Assembly: GCA_016708875.1 (NCBI GenBank)
Contig: JADJFA010000026.1
Coordinates: forward strand, 1-64,000
Length of the DNA stretch: 64,000 nucleotides
Reading direction: 5' to 3'
Source of the DNA: Lewinellaceae bacterium
Lineage (GTDB): Bacteria; Bacteroidota; Bacteroidia; Chitinophagales; Saprospiraceae
Shown: positions 19,301 through 27,435 of the stretch, one piece after another
How the letters are laid out: each line of letters opens with the position of its first letter
How positions within the stretch are numbered: the first letter of the stretch is position 1
Notes under the pieces: model-generated
Told to the model about the DNA's origin: nothing
The model's input: only the letters and a program-made list of their open reading frames with translations
Databases searched by the model: none
Position numbers and translations under genes: made by a program

Positions 19301-20891
19301 CGATCTCGGCGTTGCCTTGAAGGACAGCCTCGCTGTCGCCCAAATTGATCAAAATACCTTCTACGGCAACCGCCAGGCGGTGGCTTGTTATGAAAAAAGT
19401 GCCCTGCGAGGCGGAGGAAAAGCCTTTGTGAAAAATTCGATTTTGTCCGCGTCCACCGAGTCGAGCATTTTTTATGATGCAAAATCTGTGATTCAGGTAA
19501 GCTATTCGCTCTCCGACCGGGAACCCTTGCCTGGCACGGGCAACCTGTACGCCGACCCCGCCCTGGTACACCCTTCGACGGGCAATTTTGAACTCTCGCC
19601 CGGTTCTCCCTGCATAGACGCTGGCGACCCATTTTCGCCCACTGACCCCGACAGCAGTCCCGCCGATTTGGGCGCTTATTACACCCACTCGGGCGGCTAC
19701 GGACTGACGCTGCATATCAACGAATTCAGCTACCACCCGCCATTCAACCGTCCCACGGGCGATTGGGTGGAATTGCACAACGGCAGCGAGCATCCCATTG
19801 AGCTCCAGGGCTGGCGGATAGCGCAGGGGCTACATGAGTTCGTTTTTGGGGAAAATGCGGAATTGGCGCCGGATGGTTATCTCGTGCTTTGTCAGGACAC
19901 GGCGCAGTTCAAATCCTTTCATCCCGAAGCGGGCGCAGTTGTCGGAAATTTCCATTTTGATTTGAGCAACAAAGCGGGAAAAATCGCCCTGTACGACCAG
20001 GCGGGCGGGCTTGTCCACAGCGTGCGCTATGCCGACAGCCGACCCTGGCCGCCGCTCGCCGACGGGCTGGGCGCTACCGTGGAACTGGAACAGAACCGGG
20101 AAGGCAACCTCCCCACCGATTGGCGGGAAAGCCATGTGTTGCTGGGCAGCCCCGGTCAGCCAAACAGTCTGCCGCCCGATGTGTCGGGGCTGTTTGTCAA
20201 TGAAATACTGGCATCCAACACCCACACCCTGCCCGACGAACAGGGCGAGTACGACGACTGGTTCGAGTTGTACAATGCCTCCGATGACTCGCTGAACCTT
20301 GGCGGACTGTGTTTCACCGACGACGAGGACGAGCCTTGTAAATGGCAGTTGCCACTGCATTTTCCCGAAAAAACGACCTTGCCCCCGCATGGCTTTCTGC
20401 TGCTCTGGGCGGACGCGCAACCGAAACAGGGGCTGCTCCATGCCGATTTCAAACTGAGTGCCGGGGGAGAAATAGTGGCGGTTTTCCAGCGAGCAGGCAA
20501 TGGCTACGGAGAGCAGGAACGCCTGAGTTTCGGGCAGCAAAGTCCAGATGTGTCCTGGGGCCGCTACCCAGACGGCAGTGCGCAGACGGTATTCATGCAC
20601 CCCACGCCCGGAGCGACTAATGTATTGTCAAAGACCGACGAAACGGACATACAATCTTTGGAAATGTACCCCAACCCTTTTTCACATTGGCTTTACATCC
20701 ATGCTGAAAATGTGGAAAAACCCTACCGCCTGACGGTGGTGAATATGTTCGGGCAGGTGGTTTATGAGGCGGGCGACTTGCGGCAGGAACGGGCTATTCT
20801 GCTCCGGAGCGGCTTGCCCCCGGGGCTTTATTCGGTGGTGATACGGGATACGAATGGAAGGCGGTATTCGGGGAAGGTGGTGGCGGAATAA
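16329..20891 (+). CDS. Giant T9SS protein: lamin-tail, CotH kinase-like, beta-helix and sorting domains (frameshifted)
   Basis: About 1,520 aa once three single-base gaps are closed (near 16996, 18368 and 18873, the last two inside runs of T). Domain order: signal peptide (ASQHTQAQ); lamin-tail domain (INELLAVNSTI, FSDWVELRNSS); a chitobiase-type C-terminal Ig-like module (GTTPNSDSPIFTD); a CotH-type kinase-like domain with FGTSIYNLPQRPISVRFKE, LRNGGNDYN, NGAYNGIYELRERLDEKYI and RWIAADLEHAFG; a beta-helix region (about 18900-19500) of N-x-I-x-N/C-type turns; two more lamin-tail domains (INEFSYHPP, VNEILASNTHTLP); a T9SS type A domain (MYPNPFSHWLYIHAE). CotH homologues phosphorylate secreted proteins. 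The function here is unknown; a surface-anchored kinase-like enzyme is inferred. Confidence 0.82.
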
Positions 20892-20991
20892 GGAGATTAT
20901 CCTTAAATGACCTCAATCAACGCACTCGCTGATCCCCGTCATTTTACAGGCAGAAAGCACCGGCGACCTTCGCCGAAAATCTTTCATTCTC

Positions 20992-22168
20992 ATGCCTGTT
21001 TACCACCACGCTGGCAAAATTCCGCACAAACGACACACCCAATTCCGCAATCACGCGGGGTGCTATATCAGGAAGAACTCGTTGGCACTCAAGGCTTTTC
21101 GGGTGTTTCTTCGCTGGTATATCACCTTTACCCGCCTACGATTGTCAAGGAAAAAGGTACGCCATATTCTGTGGAGCCTACCATTGCGATTGACAAAAAC
21201 CTCTCAGCCCTAAGCTTCAAAGGCTTCGATCTGCCTTATGTGAACGATTATCTGGAAAGCCGCAAAACCTTGTTTGTCAACAACGATCTGCACATCGGTC
21301 TGGCAGCACCGCACAAAGCACCAGGGATTACTTTTTCAAAAATGCCGATGCCGATGAGATGATTTTCGTGCACAAAGGCCACGGCTGGGTGGAGACCATG
21401 TACGGTCAGATACCGTTTGAATACGGCGATTACATCGTCATCCCACGAGGCACGATTTACAAAATTCATTTCCTGACGACTCAAAACCGGCTGCTGTACA
21501 TCGAGTCGTTCAGCCCCATTGAAATACCGGGTCGGTACCGGAATCAGTACGGACAAATGCTGGAACACGCGCCGTTTTGCGAGCGCGATTTCAAATTGCC
21601 CAAAGACCTCGAAACCCACGACGAGCACGGCGATTTTCTGGTAAAAATCAAAAAACAGGGCATGATTTACCCTTATGTCTACGCCACGCACCCCTTTGAT
21701 CTGGTGGGCTGGGACGGTAATCACTACCCTTGGGCGATGTCCATATTTGATTTTGAACCGATTACGGGCCGGGTACACTTGCCACCGCCAATCCACCAGC
21801 AATTCGAGGCGGCGGGATTTGTGGTGTGCTCCTTTGTGCCGCGTTTATACGATTATCACCCCAAATCCATCCCGGCGCCTTACCACCACAGCAACATTGA
21901 TTCTGACGAGATACTCTACTATGTGGATGGCGATTTTATGTCGCGGAACAATATCCAAAAAGGCCAACTCACCCTGCACCCGGGCGGCATTCCACATGGC
22001 CCACACCCTGGCGCCATTGAACGCAGCATCGGCAAAACCTCCACCGAGGAACTGGCGGTGATGATTGATCCTTTTAAACCCATGAAAATCACCGAAGTAG
22101 CCATGAATATGGAGGTGGAGGATTATTATAAATCGTGGTTGGAAGCGGAAATTCCTGTTTTAGCTTGA
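20992..22168 (+). CDS. hmgA: Homogentisate 1,2-dioxygenase (frameshifted)
   Basis: This enzyme opens the ring of homogentisate to maleylacetoacetate, the step after HppD in tyrosine breakdown. The true start is 20992 (MPVYHHAGKIPHKRHTQFR). Two single-base gaps, near 21060 (run of G) and 21325 (GGG), split it. The restored protein of about 392 aa has ELVGTQGFSGVSSLVYH near the N-terminus. The metal-ligand regions are intact in the last frame: APYHHSNIDSDEILYYVDG and HPGGIPHGPHPGA, giving the His/Glu/His iron site. A strong hairpin follows at 22168. It lies next to hppD, as in many aromatic-degradation clusters, but with one small gene between. Confidence 0.93.
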
Positions 22169-22201
22169 AACCTCGTAGGTTTTAAAAAACCTACGAGGTT
22201 T
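22168..22201. terminator. Bidirectional hairpin after hmgA
   Basis: Arms 22168-22183 and 22186-22201 (AAAACCTACGAGGTTT) pair perfectly over 16 bp with a 2-nt loop, directly at the hmgA stop codon. A-runs and T-runs flank the stem, so it can end transcription on either strand. The same stem recurs at 42440-42473, with partial forms near 31467 and 31872. Confidence 0.75.
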
Positions 22202-22225
22202 ACCGTTCTATAAATTGATCAGATT

Positions 22226-22747
22226 ATGAGACTTGCTTGCCTGATTCTCCTGTCAATATTGGCCGTATCCGTGCATGTAACTGCACAGGAGCATTCGCAT
22301 AGTATTGTCTTTCGCAACAACCAAACGGGAGAGCAGCACAAAATAAACCAGGGAGATTTCGTCAAACTGAAGATCCTGGAGGCAAACGTAAAAAAACGGT
22401 ATACAGGCACTTTTAAAGAAGTCAATGAAGGCATCCTCACCCTCAAAGGGCAGCGTAACGTCGCAATGGACAACATCGTGGACATTGCATATCGGCCCAA
22501 GGCAGCAAGATGGTTGTTTTGGGGGCTGTTGATAATCGGGATGTTATTAGGGGGATTTGCCTTCATGCTCGTTTTTTCTGAGTACATGTTGGCCGTAACA
22601 TTTGCCAAAGCAGCCTTGGTTTCGGTAGTGCTGGGTATTGTGATCAGTCTTGGTTCGGTTCGGCGAATCAACGATGTAAATACCCAATGGATCTACGAGT
22701 ACTATTTCCCGGCAACGCCAAAACAGCAGATGATGCCAGTGTCCTAA
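22226..22747 (+). CDS. Uncharacterised exported membrane protein
   Basis: A 173-aa protein I do not recognise. It has a signal peptide (ILAVSVHVTAQ), a soluble domain of about 75 residues with a small beta-rich RNA-chaperone-like or SH3-like pattern (GDFVKLKILEANVKKRYTGTF, GILTLKGQRNVAMDNI), and two transmembrane helices (about residues 95-115 and 122-143). A short tail with proline and glutamine follows. It lies between hmgA and hppD and may be transcribed with hppD, but nothing ties it to tyrosine breakdown. The frame is intact. Confidence 0.68.
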   Translation: MRLACLILLSILAVSVHVTAQEHSHSIVFRNNQTGEQHKINQGDFVKLKILEANVKKRYTGTFKEVNEGILTLKGQRNVAMDNIVDIAYRPKAARWLFWGLLIIGMLLGGFAFMLVFSEYMLAVTFAKAALVSVVLGIVISLGSVRRINDVNTQWIYEYYFPATPKQQMMPVS

Positions 22748-22784
22748 ATCAAACAAGTATAAAATAAATCGTCCCAATCCCACC

Positions 22785-22857
22785 AATCGTAATAATCGAA
22801 TCAATCGAATAATCGGATCAATCCCCCAATCGAATCAATCAAATAATCGAATCAATT
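22785..22857 (+). repeat. Reiterated AATCGAATCAAT words upstream of hppD
   Basis: Short imperfect direct repeats of AATCGAATCAAT and AATAATCG fill the leader right up to the hppD ATG. The unit length is irregular (about 9-13 nt), so it is not a CRISPR or a classical microsatellite. It could be a regulatory leader or the remains of the word-type intergenic repeats seen elsewhere in the window. Confidence 0.5.
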
Positions 22858-24009
22858 ATGCCAACGCTGACCAACATCCAGAACTACAACTATGGTCTCC
22901 AAAAAATATTCACGGAGGCCGAAGACTTCCTGCCATTACTGGGCACGGATTACGTCGAACTTTATGTCGGCAACGCCAAACAAGCCGCACATTACTACAA
23001 AACCGCCTTTGGGTTCCAATCACTGGCTTATGCTGGCTTGGAAACAGGCGTGCGAGACCGCACTTCGTATGTATTGGCACAGGGAAAAATCAGGCTGGTG
23101 CTGACCACGCCGCTTACTTCCCACTCCCCTATTTCCGAGCATATCAAACACCACGGCGACGGCGTAAAAGTCATCGCGTTGTGGGTGGATGATGCCAATG
23201 CGGCCTTTCATGAAACCACGCAACGCGGCGCAAAACCCTACATGGAACCCATCACAGAGCACGATGAATTCGGGGAGGTAGTGCGTTCGGGTATCCATAC
23301 CTATGGGGATACGGTGCACATTTTTGTAGAGCGGAAAAACTACAACGGCATATTCCTGCCAGGCTACGAGCCTTGGATTTCAAATTACAATCCTACGGAT
23401 ACTGGCCTGAAATTCATTGACCACATGGTGGGCAATGTGGGCTGGAATCAGATGAACGTTTGGGCCAAGTTTTACAACGAGGTCATGGGCTTCGCCAACC
23501 TGATTTCTTTCGACGACAAGGACATTTCAACAGAATATTCTGCCCTTATGTCGAAGGTAATGACTAATGGCAACGGGCGCATCAAATTCCCGATCAATGA
23601 GCCGGCAGAAGGCAAAAAGAAATCTCAAATTGAGGAATACATCGAATTCTACGAAGGTCCGGGCTGCCAGCATATTGCCGTGGCAACGGATGATATTGTG
23701 TTCACAGTGAACGAGATGCGCAAGCGTGGCGTGGAATTCTTACACGTACCCGGCGCATATTATGATACAGTAGGCGATCGTGTAGGCATTATTGACGAGA
23801 ACCTCGTTAAACTCAAGGAACTCGGCATCATGGTGGATCGCGACGACGAGGGCTACCTCCTTCAAATTTTCACCAAACCCGTGGAAGACCGCCCGACCAT
23901 GTTCTTCGAAATCATACAACGCAAAGGCGCCAAGTCTTTTGGAAAAGGGAATTTTCAGGCGCTGTTTGAGTCAATTGAAGAAGAGCAGCGGCGGCGGGGA
24001 ACGCTTTAA
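22858..24009 (+). CDS. hppD: 4-hydroxyphenylpyruvate dioxygenase
   Basis: Converts 4-hydroxyphenylpyruvate to homogentisate, feeding hmgA upstream. 383 aa, typical for the bacterial enzyme, with two vicinal-oxygen-chelate halves. The iron ligands are visible: His in FIDHMVGNV (about residue 184), His in CQHIAVATDD (about residue 268) and Glu in MFFEIIQRKG (about residue 349). The GNFQALFESIEEEQ C-terminal helix that caps the active site is present. The frame is intact and the start follows directly on the repeat-rich leader. Together with hmgA it gives the upper tyrosine/phenylalanine route; the last two enzymes (maleylacetoacetate isomerase, fumarylacetoacetase) are not in the window. Confidence 0.97.
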   Translation: MPTLTNIQNYNYGLQKIFTEAEDFLPLLGTDYVELYVGNAKQAAHYYKTAFGFQSLAYAGLETGVRDRTSYVLAQGKIRLVLTTPLTSHSPISEHIKHHGDGVKVIALWVDDANAAFHETTQRGAKPYMEPITEHDEFGEVVRSGIHTYGDTVHIFVERKNYNGIFLPGYEPWISNYNPTDTGLKFIDHMVGNVGWNQMNVWAKFYNEVMGFANLISFDDKDISTEYSALMSKVMTNGNGRIKFPINEPAEGKKKSQIEEYIEFYEGPGCQHIAVATDDIVFTVNEMRKRGVEFLHVPGAYYDTVGDRVGIIDENLVKLKELGIMVDRDDEGYLLQIFTKPVEDRPTMFFEIIQRKGAKSFGKGNFQALFESIEEEQRRRGTL

Positions 24010-24117
24010 ATTTACGATTTACGATTTTGGAATTACGATTATTTTGATTTCGTGGAGTGCATGTTTTCGACTTTGTCCAAATCAAAAAATCGTAAATCCA
24101 AAATCGTAAATCCAAAA
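24005..24117. repeat. Word-type stem-loop between hppD and paaA
   Basis: TTTACGATTTTGGAATTACGATTA-type words on the left arm are answered by AATCGTAAATCCAAAATCGTAAATCC-type words on the right. The same 9-nt word (ATCGTAAAT) therefore occurs several times directly and inversely. The left arm overlaps the hppD stop. The same words recur at 50088-50202. It probably acts as a terminator. Confidence 0.6.
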
Positions 24118-24126
24118 TCTCTACTC

Positions 24127-25044
24127 ATGGATTTTCAAGACAAACTACACGAATTTCAACAGTACATAGATGCTGAAGAAAAGGTAGAGCCAAAGGATTG
24201 GATGCCCGATGATTATCGGACACACAATATCCGGCAGATCAGCCAACATGCTCATTCTGAGGTAATTGGAATGCAGCCGGAAGGCAACTGGATCACCCGC
24301 GCCCCAACGCTGCGCGCTAAAAAAATCCTGCTCGCCAAAATTCAGGATGAAGGTGGTCACGGGCTTTATTTATACAGCGCCGCAGAGACCCTCGGCATCA
24401 GTCGCGATGAGATGATTGCGCAACTTCATGAGGGCAAGGCCAAATATTCCAGCGTATTCAACTACCCTACCCTCAACTGGGCCGACATCGGCGCCATTGG
24501 CTGGCTGGTAGATGGCGCCGCTGTGACCAACCAACTTTCGCTGCGCCGCACTTCATTTGGTCCGTATTCTCGGGCCATGCTGCGGATATGCAATTAGGAA
24601 AGTTTCCACCAGCGCCAGGGGTATGAGATCATGTTGAAAATGGCAAAAGGCACCCCTGAGCAACACGAGATGGCACAAGATGCACTCAACCGTTGGTGGT
24701 GGCCCGCTTTGATGATGTTTGGTCCGCACGACAACCAGTCTTCCCGCACTACAAAAGGAATGCTTTGGAAAATAAAACGCGCCAGCAACGACGAGTTGCG
24801 CCAGCGATTTATTGACAAAACGGTTCCGCAAGCGGATTTTCTGGGGCTTAAAATCCCAGATCCAAAATTGCGCTGGAACGAGACCACAGGCCATTATGAT
24901 ACCGGAGAAATCAATTGGGAGGAATTCAATCAAGTAATCCACGGCGATGGCCCCTGCAACCGCGAGCGTATGGCACACCACAAAAACGTACATGCAGAAG
25001 GCGCCTGGGTTCGGGAAGCTGCGGCGGCTTATGCGGCCAGATAA
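24127..25044 (+). CDS. paaA: PaaA, phenylacetyl-CoA epoxidase catalytic subunit (in-frame stop)
   Basis: Di-iron subunit of the phenylacetyl-CoA 1,2-epoxidase, about 305 aa. The start at 24127 (MDFQDKLHEF) follows the repeat. Family landmarks include KILLAKIQDEGGHGLYLYSAAETLG with iron-ligand Glu and His, PTLNWADIGAIGWLVDGAA, and HQRQGYEIMLKMAKGT after the break. A TAG codon at about 24595-24597 interrupts the reading where homologues have Glu (expected RICKEESFHQRQ). The frame is unchanged on both sides. A two-base substitution (AG to TT) would restore it, so this differs from the indels elsewhere. Either the copy is inactive or the base call is wrong. paaB, paaC and paaD follow. Confidence 0.9.
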
Positions 25045-25070
25045 CCAGATTAATATTGGTTATTTGGTTA

Positions 25071-25174
25071 TTTGTGGATTTGGTTATTCGAGGTGGCAAA
25101 GCTTGGTGACCATTTTTAGGGTCAGGAAAATTCGGATACCAAGCTTTGGCACCTCGAATAACCAAATCCACAAA
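25071..25174. repeat. Word-type stem-loop between paaA and paaB
   Basis: Arms 25071-25107 and 25138-25174 pair over 37 nt with one mismatch; the right arm begins ACCAAGCTTTGGCACCTC. The outer parts reiterate AACCAAATCCACAAAT words in direct orientation. Lying inside the paa operon, it may reduce or process the transcript. The CCAAAGCTTGG core recurs in the hairpin at 60320-60446. Confidence 0.7.
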
Positions 25175-25202
25175 TACCCAAATCCACAAATTCACCATTA
25201 TC

Positions 25203-25499
25203 ATGTCACAAACAAACAATACCCAAGGTCCCGTCTGGGAAGTTTTTACCCAGAAAAAAAGCGGCGCTCCCTTTCAACATGCCGGGAGTTTGCACGCTTT
25301 TGATAAAGAAATGGCGCTTGAAAATGCCCGCGACCTCTACACCCGTCGCGATAAACCCAGCGGTCTTTGGGTGGTTCCCGCCACGGAGATCGTAGCCGTC
25401 AGCCCGGGTGATGCTGCGCCGTTTTTTGATCCTTCTGACGACAAGGTGTATCGTCACCCCACTTTTTACGAAGTCCCTGAGGGGGTACAAAATCTTTGA
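25203..25499 (+). CDS. paaB: PaaB, phenylacetyl-CoA epoxidase subunit
   Basis: Small non-catalytic subunit of the phenylacetyl-CoA 1,2-epoxidase, 98 aa from ATG 25203. The family hallmarks are clear: WEVFTQKKSGAPFQHAGSLHA at the start, then ARDLYTRRDKPSGLWVVPATEI, and DPSDDKVYRHPTFYEVPEG at the end. PaaB bridges PaaA-PaaC heterodimers and is needed for activity. Its stop overlaps the sequence just before the paaC ATG (three bases apart), so paaB and paaC are translationally coupled. The frame is intact. Confidence 0.95.
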   Translation: MSQTNNTQGPVWEVFTQKKSGAPFQHAGSLHAFDKEMALENARDLYTRRDKPSGLWVVPATEIVAVSPGDAAPFFDPSDDKVYRHPTFYEVPEGVQNL

Positions 25500-25501
25500 T
25501 T

Positions 25502-26251
25502 ATGGATACGCAACAGGCTTTGTTTCAATACTGTCTTCGCTTGGGCGACACCAACCTGATACTCGGGCATCGGCTGTCCGAAATGTGTAGTCGTGGCCCC
25601 ATGCTGGAAGAGGATATTGCGCTCACCAATTTCGCGCTCGACCACATTGGCCAGGCAGAGGCTTTGCTGAAGTACGCTGGCGAGGTAGAAGGCAAGGGCC
25701 GTTCTGAAGACGACCTGAGCTATCTGCGTCCGGTGGAAGAATTCTGCAACTGGAGGCTCGTGGAGCAGCCTAATACTGATTTCGCTTTTGTGATTGCCCG
25801 GCAATTCATGGTGGATGTTTATCAGTGTTTGTTCTACCAAAAATTGCAAAAAAGCAACAATGAAATACTGGCAGGCATGGCCGGACGCTTTTTAAAAGAG
25901 TCCATCTATCACCAGCGCCATACCTCCGCCTGGGTGCAAAGACTTGGCCTGGGTACGGCAGAAAGTCATCGCCGTATTCAAAAGGCTTTCAACGACTTAT
26001 GGAAGCATACTCCGGAAATGTTGTCTGCTAAACCAAACGAAAAAATGCTGGTTGACTACGGAATCGCGCCTGATCCGGAGGAACTGGCTTTGGATTGGAC
26101 CGTGCAGGTAATACGCGTAATCACACAATCCGGTCTGCGCCGACCTGCCGACGGGTTTGTAGAAAGCTATACTGCCCACACGGAGCATCTGGGCCATTTA
26201 CTTGCTGAAATGCAATACTTGCAACGGGCTTATCCTGGAGCGAAGTGGTAA
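25502..26251 (+). CDS. paaC: PaaC, phenylacetyl-CoA epoxidase structural subunit
   Basis: Structural partner of PaaA in the ring-epoxidising complex, 249 aa from ATG 25502. It has the ferritin-like four-helix fold of the family without a full di-iron site. Recognisable stretches are YCLRLGDTNLILGHRLSE, TNFALDHIGQAEALLKYAGE, RQFMVDVYQCLFYQKL and KESIYHQRHTSAWVQRLG. The C-terminus (EHLGHLLAEMQYLQRAYPGA) is nearly invariant in PaaC. It immediately follows paaB. The frame is intact. paaD comes after a word-type hairpin. Confidence 0.96.
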   Translation: MDTQQALFQYCLRLGDTNLILGHRLSEMCSRGPMLEEDIALTNFALDHIGQAEALLKYAGEVEGKGRSEDDLSYLRPVEEFCNWRLVEQPNTDFAFVIARQFMVDVYQCLFYQKLQKSNNEILAGMAGRFLKESIYHQRHTSAWVQRLGLGTAESHRRIQKAFNDLWKHTPEMLSAKPNEKMLVDYGIAPDPEELALDWTVQVIRVITQSGLRRPADGFVESYTAHTEHLGHLLAEMQYLQRAYPGAKW

Positions 26252-26274
26252 TGAACAACTGTTGGGTGGAACCG

Positions 26275-26362
26275 ATTGCACGGATTAGACACGGATTTCT
26301 ATTTTGACGGGTCAAAATCTTTGGAATCCGTGTCTAATCCGCGTAATCCGTGTTCCATCCTA
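26275..26362. repeat. Word-type stem-loop between paaC and paaD
   Basis: The left arm carries GCACGGATTAGACACGGATT and the right arm AATCCGTGTCTAATCCGCG followed by another ATCCGTGTT. CGGATT/AATCCG words are therefore repeated directly and inversely, with a second small stem (TTTTGACGGGTCAAAA) at the tip. It is closely related to the hairpin at 45116-45200. Confidence 0.65.
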
Positions 26363-26384
26363 ACAAGTTAAAAACCATCAAATT

Positions 26385-26882
26385 ATGCAACCCGATTTCA
26401 TTGGCATAGAAGAGCTCGTTTGGGAACGGCTGTCGCTGATTCCTGACCCGGAAGTTCCGGTTATCAGCATTCTGGACCTGGGCGTGGTGCGCAAGGTCCG
26501 CTATGATGGCAATACGCTTGAAATTGTCATCACGCCCACTTACACGGGTTGCCCGGCCATGAGCCTGTTTGTCGCAGAAATCAAGGCTGCCATGCACGAT
26601 CAGGGTTTTGACGAGGTGGAAATAAAAACCGTTTACTCCCCCCCATGGACCACAGATTGGCTCAGTCCTGTGGCCAAAGAAAAACTCCGTCAATATGGAA
26701 TTGCGCCTCCAGTAAAAGATATTGATCCAGATAATCCATTTGCTCTAGCGCCTGTAATTCCTTGCCCGCGCTGCGATTCAGAAGACACCAAATTGATCAG
26801 TCAATTCGGCGCAACTGCTTGTAAATCATTGTATTCCTGCAATAGTTGCAAGGAGCCTTTTGAGTATTTCAAGCATTTTTAA
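26385..26882 (+). CDS. paaD: PaaD, phenylacetate-degradation Fe-S assembly protein
   Basis: 165-aa member of the MIP18/DUF59 family that helps build the iron or iron-sulfur centres of the epoxidase system. The N-terminal domain has IPDPEVPVISILDLGVV and TPTYTGCPAMS with the conserved cysteine. The C-terminus is a four-cysteine zinc ribbon (CPRCDSE...CNSCKEPF), which distinguishes PaaD from other DUF59 proteins. It completes the order paaA-B-C-D. paaE, the reductase, is not found next to it in this window, so electrons must come from a gene elsewhere. The frame is intact. Confidence 0.94.
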   Translation: MQPDFIGIEELVWERLSLIPDPEVPVISILDLGVVRKVRYDGNTLEIVITPTYTGCPAMSLFVAEIKAAMHDQGFDEVEIKTVYSPPWTTDWLSPVAKEKLRQYGIAPPVKDIDPDNPFALAPVIPCPRCDSEDTKLISQFGATACKSLYSCNSCKEPFEYFKHF

Positions 26883-26893
26883 AATTTCTTACT

Positions 26894-27388
26894 ATGCAAA
26901 GGATAATCTTTCTTCTTTTCATTACCGGGTTAATTTCGATAAAAACCGCAGCACAGAAAACAAGTATTTTTAACTTTGATAGCAAGTACACGGCCAATAA
27001 TACAATAGGTAATAGCACTCAATTCAGCAGATTAAACAGCAATACCAACACTTCCATATTATTGACCAAACCTCACAACTGGTCACAACCCAATATTTCA
27101 GGGACATCCTCCATCTCAAATAGCAATTTTTGGAAAGCGCAAGGGAACGGAGGAGGCCAGGTTGGGAAAGGAGCCCTTATTGGCATGGGAGTCGGCGCTG
27201 TTTTAGGGGGACTGATTGGCCTTATAAGCTACCAAGAACCTCCTGCACCTCCCAAAGGTCAGATAGTCTTTTATAGTTCGGATCTAGGCCCTGGAGGAAG
27301 TGCTGCCATTGGAGCACTCGCAGGACTTGCCTCAGGTGGACTTTTAGGTGCATTTATCGGACTGGCAATAGAAAACAATGACTATTGA
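26894..27388 (+). CDS. Small exported protein with glycine-zipper segments
   Basis: A 164-aa protein of unknown family, 11 bases after paaD. It has a signal peptide (ITGLISIKTAAQ), a Ser/Thr/Asn-rich linker of about 60 residues, then two glycine-zipper hydrophobic stretches: GKGALIGMGVGAVLGGLIGLIS (about residues 96-117) and GGSAAIGALAGLASGGLLGAFIGLA (about residues 135-159). Glycine-zipper proteins often insert in or associate with the outer membrane, but no role can be assigned. Whether it belongs to the paa operon is uncertain. The frame is intact. Confidence 0.65.
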   Translation: MQRIIFLLFITGLISIKTAAQKTSIFNFDSKYTANNTIGNSTQFSRLNSNTNTSILLTKPHNWSQPNISGTSSISNSNFWKAQGNGGGQVGKGALIGMGVGAVLGGLIGLISYQEPPAPPKGQIVFYSSDLGPGGSAAIGALAGLASGGLLGAFIGLAIENNDY

Positions 27389-27435
27389 GGGTCGGTTAGG
27401 GCTTTAGGAATGGGCACTCGTGGTAAGTCAGTCAT

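Noticed and set aside
22785..22857. Possible CRISPR array upstream of hppD
   Set aside because: Repeat units are about 9-13 nt, irregular, adjacent, with no spacers and no cas genes in the window.
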